The translations under genes and the position numbers were made by a program. A stretch of 64,000 bases of DNA from Ideonella sp. (lineage in GTDB: Bacteria; Pseudomonadota; Gammaproteobacteria; Burkholderiales; Burkholderiaceae_C), in NCBI RefSeq assembly GCF_016702655.1, contig NZ_JADJDO010000002.1, positions 1 through 64,000 of the forward strand, given 5' to 3'. Below are positions 59,718-64,000 of this stretch, in pieces. Position 1 is the first letter of the stretch, and each line of letters begins with the position of its first letter. The notes beneath the pieces are model-generated. The model had not been told where the DNA came from. It ran no database searches and saw only the letters and a list, made by a program, of their open reading frames with translations.

Positions 59718-60296
59718 TCACGGCGCGCGAGGTTCCTCGGCCTCTCGCGGAGGATCGTCGTCATGGCGCAGCGCCGGCGGCGTGGCGCGCATGCCGGCGC
59801 GCAGGTAGCGGTTGTGATGCCCGCTGCGCGGCAGGAAGCGCGCGAGCTCTGTCAGCGCCATCTCGTAGACGCCGCGCTTGAACTCGATCACGACCTCGAG
59901 CGGCACCCAGTACTCGTTCCAGCGCCAGGCGTCGAACTCCGGATGGTCGGTCGCGCGCAGGTTCAAGTCGCTGTCGTGGCCGGTGAGCTGGAGCAGGAAC
60001 CAGATCTGCTTCTGGCCGCGGTAATGGCCGCGCGCGTCGCGTCGGATGAAGTGGTCGGGCACCTCGTAGCGCAGCCAGTCGCGGGTGCGCGCGACGATGC
60101 GCACATGGTGCTGGTGCAAGCCCACTTCTTCGTGCAGCTCGCGGAACATCGCCTGCTCGGGCGTCTCGCCGTACTTGATGCCCCCCTGTGGAAATTGCCA
60201 CGAGTGGGTGCGCAGCCGCTTGCCCCAGAACACCTGGTTCCGGTGATTGAGCAGGATGATGCCGACGTTCGGCCGAAAGCCTTCTCGGTCGAGCAT
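59718..60296 (-). CDS. rppH: RNA pyrophosphohydrolase RppH
   Basis: A 192-residue Nudix enzyme that removes pyrophosphate from mRNA 5' ends to start decay. The start MLDREGFRPNVGIILLNHRN at 60296 follows a TTGGAG ribosome site at the right distance; an ATG 12 bases earlier is less likely. The Nudix box is GGIKYGETPEQAMFRELHEE with VGL. The RppH-specific VPDHFIRRDARGHYRGQKQI and WFLLQLTG segments follow. It is convergent with proB with a gap of four bases. Confidence 0.94.
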   Translation of the reverse strand: MLDREGFRPNVGIILLNHRNQVFWGKRLRTHSWQFPQGGIKYGETPEQAMFRELHEEVGLHQHHVRIVARTRDWLRYEVPDHFIRRDARGHYRGQKQIWFLLQLTGHDSDLNLRATDHPEFDAWRWNEYWVPLEVVIEFKRGVYEMALTELARFLPRSGHHNRYLRAGMRATPPALRHDDDPPREAEEPRAP

Positions 60297-60450
60297 AATC
60301 AACTCCAAATTTTTCGTTGAATCGATTATTGCACCGGCATGACGGCTTGCAACCCCTGCGAACCCCCGCAGGCGGCATCGGCAGGTTCAGCATCGGCCCG
60401 CGTCGTGCAATCCCACCCCGGCCCCGAATTCGCGTGCGCATCCATCGCTC

Positions 60451-62196
60451 ATGAAAGCCTCCCAGTTCTTCATCTCCACGCTCAAGGAAGCGCCCGCCGA
60501 CGCCGAGGTCAAGAGCCACCAGCTGATGATGCGCGGCGGCTTCGTCAAACGCCTTGGTGCCGGCATCTACAGCTACCTGCCGATGGGCCTGCGCGTGATC
60601 CGCAAGGTCGAGGCCATCGTGCGCGAGGAGATGAACCGCGCCGGCGCGATCGAGCTCTTGATGCCCATCGTGCAGCCGGCCGAGCTGTGGCAGGAAAGCG
60701 GGCGCTTCCAGGCCTACGGGCCGGAGCTGCTGCGCGTGAAAGACCGGCACCAGCGCGATTTCGTGATCCAGCCGACGAGCGAGGAGGTGGTCACCGACAT
60801 CGCGCGCCAGGAGTTGCGCAGCTACCGCCAATTGCCGAAGAACTTCTATCACATCCAGACCAAGTTCCGCGACGAGCGCCGGCCGCGCTTCGGCCTGATG
60901 CGCGGGCGCGAGTTCACGATGAAGGACGCGTACTCGTTCGACCGCGACGCCGCCGCCGCGGCGAAGAGCTACGAGACGATGTCGCGCGCCTACTGCGCGA
61001 TCTTCGACCGCTTCGGGCTCACCTACCGCGCCGTCGCGGCCGACTCGGGCGCGATCGGCGGCGACCTGTCGCAGGAGTTCCAGGTCATTGCCGACACCGG
61101 TGAAGATGCGATCGTCTACTGCCCGACCTCGGACTACGCGGCCAACATCGAGCTCGCCGAAGCCGTGGCGCCGGCCGCGCCGCGCGGCGCGCCGGCGCAG
61201 GCCATGACGCGCACGCCGACTCCCGGCAAGAGTACCTGCGAGGACGTGGCCGCGCTGCTCGGCGTGGCGCTGACGACAACCGTCAAGTCGCTCGTCCTCG
61301 CGACCGATGTGCTGGCCGACAACGGCGACGTGGCCGGGACCACGATCTGGCTGCTGCTCGTGCGCGGCGACCACTCGCTCAACGAGGTCAAGGCAGGCAA
61401 GGTGGCCGGGCTGAAGGCGGGCTTTCGCTTCGCGACCGCGGCCGAGATCGAGGATTGTTTTGGCTGCAAGCCCGGATACCTGGGGCCGGTGGCGACGCGC
61501 AAGCCGGTCAAGATCGTCGCCGACCGCACGGTCGCGGCGATGCATGATTTCATCTGCGGTGCCAACGAGGCCGACTATCACCTCACCGGTGTCAACTGGG
61601 GCCGCGACCTGCCCGAGCCCGACCTCGTCGCCGATATCCGCGACGTCGTCGCCGGCGATCCGTCGCCCGACGGCAAGGGGGTGCTCGCGATCCAGCGCGG
61701 GATCGAGGTCGGCCATGTGTTCTACCTCGGCACCAAGTACTCCAAGGCGATGAACGCCACCTACCTCGACGAGAACGGCAAGCCGCAGCTGATGGAGATG
61801 GGCTGCTACGGGATCGGCATCACGCGCCTGCTCGGCGCGGCGATCGAGCAGAACCACGATGACCGGGGCATCATCTGGCCGGTCTCGATGGCGCCGTTCG
61901 AGGTCGTGCTGTGCCCTATCGGCTACGACCGCTCGGCCGAGGTCAAGTCCGCCGCCGAGCGCCTGCACGCAGAACTCGTGGTGCAGGGCGTCGACGTGAT
62001 GATCGACGATCGCGGCGAGCGCCCGGGCGCGATGTTCGCCGACTGGGAACTGATCGGCGTGCCGCTGCGCGTCGTCGTATCCGATCGCGGCCTCAAGGAA
62101 GGCACGCTCGAGGTCCAGGGCCGGCGCGACCCGCAGGCGGCCAGGGTGGCGCTTGCCGATGCGGTGGCGCACGTGAAAGCTGCGCTCGGCCGATGA
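60451..62196 (+). CDS. proS: Prolyl-tRNA synthetase
   Basis: A 581-residue class II synthetase charging tRNA-Pro. It starts MKASQFFISTLKEAPADAEV with the typical RGGFVKRLGAGIYSYLPMGL. Motif 2 is KNFYHIQTKFRDERRPRFGL and motif 3 is EMGCYGIGITRLLGAAIEQN. The YbaK-like editing insertion, which clears mis-charged alanine, is present (ALLGVALTTTVKSLVLATDV, LVRGDHSLNEVKAGKV). The C-terminal anticodon domain is complete. Confidence 0.97.
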   Translation: MKASQFFISTLKEAPADAEVKSHQLMMRGGFVKRLGAGIYSYLPMGLRVIRKVEAIVREEMNRAGAIELLMPIVQPAELWQESGRFQAYGPELLRVKDRHQRDFVIQPTSEEVVTDIARQELRSYRQLPKNFYHIQTKFRDERRPRFGLMRGREFTMKDAYSFDRDAAAAAKSYETMSRAYCAIFDRFGLTYRAVAADSGAIGGDLSQEFQVIADTGEDAIVYCPTSDYAANIELAEAVAPAAPRGAPAQAMTRTPTPGKSTCEDVAALLGVALTTTVKSLVLATDVLADNGDVAGTTIWLLLVRGDHSLNEVKAGKVAGLKAGFRFATAAEIEDCFGCKPGYLGPVATRKPVKIVADRTVAAMHDFICGANEADYHLTGVNWGRDLPEPDLVADIRDVVAGDPSPDGKGVLAIQRGIEVGHVFYLGTKYSKAMNATYLDENGKPQLMEMGCYGIGITRLLGAAIEQNHDDRGIIWPVSMAPFEVVLCPIGYDRSAEVKSAAERLHAELVVQGVDVMIDDRGERPGAMFADWELIGVPLRVVVSDRGLKEGTLEVQGRRDPQAARVALADAVAHVKAALGR

Positions 62197-62819
62197 TCCT
62201 GCAGCGGCGCGGGCTGCTTGCGATCGGGCTCGCGCCGCTCGTCTGGCCGCAGGCCGCGCGCGCCGGCGCACAGGTCGAGGAACCGCTCGCCGACGCGGTG
62301 CGTTCCGCACTCGCCAAGGCTGTCGGCAACGCTGCGCCGCCCAAGCCGGCCTTCGACAGCACCGAGCAGCGCATCGCCTTCCTGCGCTGGCTCGCCGCGA
62401 CGAGCGAACGCCTGAAGCGCTACAAGGCCGAGCACCCGACGCGGGTCGAGTTCCTCGAGACGCTGTGGTACGAGAGCAAGCGCGCCGGCCTCGAGCCCTC
62501 GCTGGTGCTCGGTCTGGTGCAGGTCGAGAGCGGCTTTCGCAAGTTCGTCGTTTCGAGCGCAGGCGCGCGCGGCTACATGCAGGTCATGCCGTTCTGGGCG
62601 CGCCTGATCGGCGACGGCGACGCGAGCCGGCTCTTTCACATGCAGACCAACCTGCGCTTCGGCTGTGTCATCCTGCGCCACTACCTCACCATCGAGCGCG
62701 GCGACATGTTCCTGGCGCTCGGCCGCTACAACGGCAGCCGCGGCCGCGCCGAGTACCCGACAGCGGTGTTCGCGGCGCGCAAGCGCTGGGAGATGAACGG
62801 CGCCAGTCCGAGCGTCTGA
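62193..62819 (+). CDS. Exported lytic transglycosylase (SLT domain)
   Basis: A 208-residue periplasmic muramidase. A signal peptide (RRGLLAIGLAPLVWPQAARA) precedes the SLT domain: LVLGLVQVESGFRKFVVSSA with catalytic E112, AGARGYMQVMPFWARLIGDG, and ALGRYNGSRGRAEYPTAV. It cleaves the glycan strands of peptidoglycan. The ATG overlaps the proS stop (ATGA), so the pair is co-translated. Confidence 0.9.
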   Translation: MILQRRGLLAIGLAPLVWPQAARAGAQVEEPLADAVRSALAKAVGNAAPPKPAFDSTEQRIAFLRWLAATSERLKRYKAEHPTRVEFLETLWYESKRAGLEPSLVLGLVQVESGFRKFVVSSAGARGYMQVMPFWARLIGDGDASRLFHMQTNLRFGCVILRHYLTIERGDMFLALGRYNGSRGRAEYPTAVFAARKRWEMNGASPSV

Positions 62820-62837
62820 AAGCCGCGGTCGGCGCAG

Positions 62838-63404
62838 CTACAGGCCCTGCCAGACCCGCGGCGACGCGTTGCCCACGCCGAGCAGTGCGAGCACGCGCTC
62901 GACGCTCTCGGCAACCGCCTCGTCGAGCGTCTGCGGCCGGTGGTAGAAAGCCGGCAACGGCGGGAAGATCACGCCGCCCATCTCGGTGACGGCCGTCATG
63001 TTGCGCAGGTGAGCCAGGTTCAGCGGCGTCTCGCGCACCATCAGGAGCAGGCGGCGGCGCTCCTTGAGCGTCACGTCGGCGGCGCGCGTGAGCAGGTTGT
63101 CGGACAGGCCGTGCGCGATCGCGGCCAACGTGCGCATCGAGCACGGTGCGACGACCATCGCCTGCGTGTCGAACGACCCGCTCGCGATCGCCGCGCCGAT
63201 CTCGCCGACGGCGTACACCTTGTCCGCAAGCGCCTCGAGCGCCTTGCGATCGAGCCCGAGTTCGTGGTGCGCGTTGAGCACGCCGGCCGGCGTCGCAACG
63301 AGGTGCGTCTCGACCCCCGCTTCGCGCAGCCGCTGCAGCAGCCGCACGCCATACGCGGTGCCCGTCGCGCCGCTGATCCCGACCACGATGCGCGACCTGT
63401 TCAT
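62838..63404 (-). CDS. ubiX: Flavin prenyltransferase UbiX
   Basis: A 188-residue flavoprotein that makes prenylated FMN for UbiD decarboxylase in ubiquinone synthesis. The FMN-binding start is RIVVGISGATGTAYGVRLLQ. The diagnostic MVVAPCSMRTLAAIAHGLSD is followed by LLTRAADVTLKERRRLLLMV, RETPLNLAHLRNMTAVTEMG and FYHRPQTLDEAV. Length and motifs are normal. It is convergent with the transglycosylase gene. Confidence 0.95.
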   Translation of the reverse strand: MNRSRIVVGISGATGTAYGVRLLQRLREAGVETHLVATPAGVLNAHHELGLDRKALEALADKVYAVGEIGAAIASGSFDTQAMVVAPCSMRTLAAIAHGLSDNLLTRAADVTLKERRRLLLMVRETPLNLAHLRNMTAVTEMGGVIFPPLPAFYHRPQTLDEAVAESVERVLALLGVGNASPRVWQGL

Positions 63405-63434
63405 GCACTACCCCGCGAAGCCGGCTGCATTTGA

Positions 63435-63564
63435 AGCCCTCCCCTGGACAGGGGAGGGTTGGGGTGGGGTCGGGCCTGTTTCACCCCGGAGCGAAGCGAC
63501 CGGGAGGGGTCGGGGCCGTTCTACCCCGAAGGGTAACTTCAATCGCTCAAGAGCGATTGAAGTT
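63435..63564. repeat. Cluster of inverted repeats between ubiX and grxD
   Basis: Three hairpins occur in 130 bases: CCCTCCCC against GGGGAGGG near 63437-63458, a GC-rich one around TTCACCCCGGAGCGAAGC, and a 14 bp perfect stem (AACTTCAATCGCTC with GAGCGATTGAAGTT, 63535-63564). The last includes the grxD stop codon and final five codons. It probably ends or stabilises the grxD transcript; no T-run is present. Confidence 0.55.
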
Positions 63565-63865
63565 CCCCTGCCTGGTACATCTCCATCAGGATGTCCGAGC
63601 CGCCGATGAACTGCCCCTTCACGTAGAGCTGAGGGATCGTCGGCCAGTTCGAGAACTCCTTGATGCCCTGGCGGATCTCGTCGTCCTCGAGCACGTTGAC
63701 GGTCACGAGGTCGGGCACCTTGCAGGCCTGCAGGATCTGCACCGAGCGGCCCGAAAAGCCGCATTGGGGAAACTGTGCCGTGCCCTTCATGAAGAGGACG
63801 ACGCGGTTGGTCTTGACGAGATCGTCGATGCGTTGCTGCACCGGGTTGGCTGAAACATTGCTCAT
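63539..63865 (-). CDS. grxD: Monothiol glutaredoxin Grx4 type
   Basis: A 108-residue monothiol glutaredoxin that binds or transfers a [2Fe-2S] cluster with glutathione or BolA. The active site is CGFS in FPQCGFSGRSVQIL. The glutathione-binding VVLFMKGTAQ, NWPTIPQLYVKGQFIGGSDI and LMEMYQAGEL complete the fold. The stop codon lies in a 14 bp inverted repeat. Confidence 0.96.
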   Translation of the reverse strand: MSNVSANPVQQRIDDLVKTNRVVLFMKGTAQFPQCGFSGRSVQILQACKVPDLVTVNVLEDDEIRQGIKEFSNWPTIPQLYVKGQFIGGSDILMEMYQAGELQSLLSD

Positions 63866-63935
63866 GGCGGCTGCCCCGCGATCCAGGGCTGTTGGAGGGA
63901 GAACCGCGTTTATACGGCAATCCGGCCGCGGCGCG

Positions 63936-64000
63936 TCAGAACGAGTACGACACCCCTAGCTGGACTACGGGCGACAGGCGCAGGTCGCGCAGCAGGTCGT
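63936..64000 (-). CDS. Outer-membrane beta-barrel protein, C-terminal end only
   Basis: The gene is cut by the window edge. The last 20 residues before the stop at 63936 read DLLRDLRLSPVVQLGVSYSF, an amphipathic strand ending in Phe. This is the signal read by the BAM machinery for insertion into the outer membrane. The family cannot be named from this fragment. Confidence 0.5.
   Translation of the reverse strand, partial: DLLRDLRLSPVVQLGVSYSF

Noticed and set aside
59761..62310. Long open frame on the - strand opposite proS
   Set aside because: Shadow of proS and rppH; its composition is biased and it carries no motif.

Overview
The window is a high-GC chromosomal segment of a betaproteobacterium, most likely Burkholderiales of the Rubrivivax/Leptothrix/Ideonella type. 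The basis is gene order and codon use: petABC followed by sspAB, a pilBCD-coaE-zapD-yacG cluster, rplU-rpmA-obgE-proB, and hisI-hisE-hinT-tatABC. No taxonomic search was possible.

Positions 1-16795 form a copper/silver handling island, almost all on the + strand. It begins with the broken 3' part of one RND metal pump. Small secreted or membrane proteins follow: a DUF411 protein, a Met-rich lipoprotein, a DUF2933 protein, an isoprenylcysteine-methyltransferase-like protein and two related Cys/His proteins. Then come a CPC-type Cu P1B-ATPase, a three-gene module resembling a ba3-type (B-family) heme-copper oxidase, and a complete cusCBA-type tripartite pump. The pump's inner-membrane protein keeps the three methionines that carry Cu(I)/Ag(I) in CusA. 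The oxidase-like subunit I keeps the low-spin heme histidines, but by manual alignment two binuclear-centre histidines are tyrosine. This is the most unusual biology I see here.

Positions 16756-31406 hold housekeeping and accessory genes: a MeaB GTPase joined to a hotdog thioesterase, mntA/hepT, argB, a pyrimidine nucleotidase, vapBC, an arylsulfatase, a SlmA-like TetR protein, a DUF815 ATPase, a Nudix hydrolase, hisI, hisE, hinT, tatABC and an outer-membrane protein. Nearly every longer gene in this block carries one or more single-base indels, while the genes on both sides are clean. Many of the indels shorten runs of identical bases, and a 12+17 base poly-G tract lies inside the block. I read this as locally poor sequence rather than mass gene decay. 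A 259 bp MITE-like element with 20 bp inverted ends and a CTAG target duplication sits exactly at the vapB stop codon.

Positions 31403-64000 are clean core genome: an HtrA protease, aldo/keto reductase, M32 carboxypeptidase, a pdxA-like gene, a DUF1631 protein, mscL, the cytochrome bc1 operon petABC, sspAB, tRNA-Thr(UGU), a secreted hydrolase, an HDOD protein, dciA, secA, the yacG-zapD-coaE-pilDCB cluster on the - strand, tRNA-Pro(CGG), ispB, rplU-rpmA-obgE-proB, rppH, proS, a lytic transglycosylase, ubiX and grxD. The right edge cuts an outer-membrane protein gene. A family of GC-rich intergenic repeats recurs in at least three gaps.
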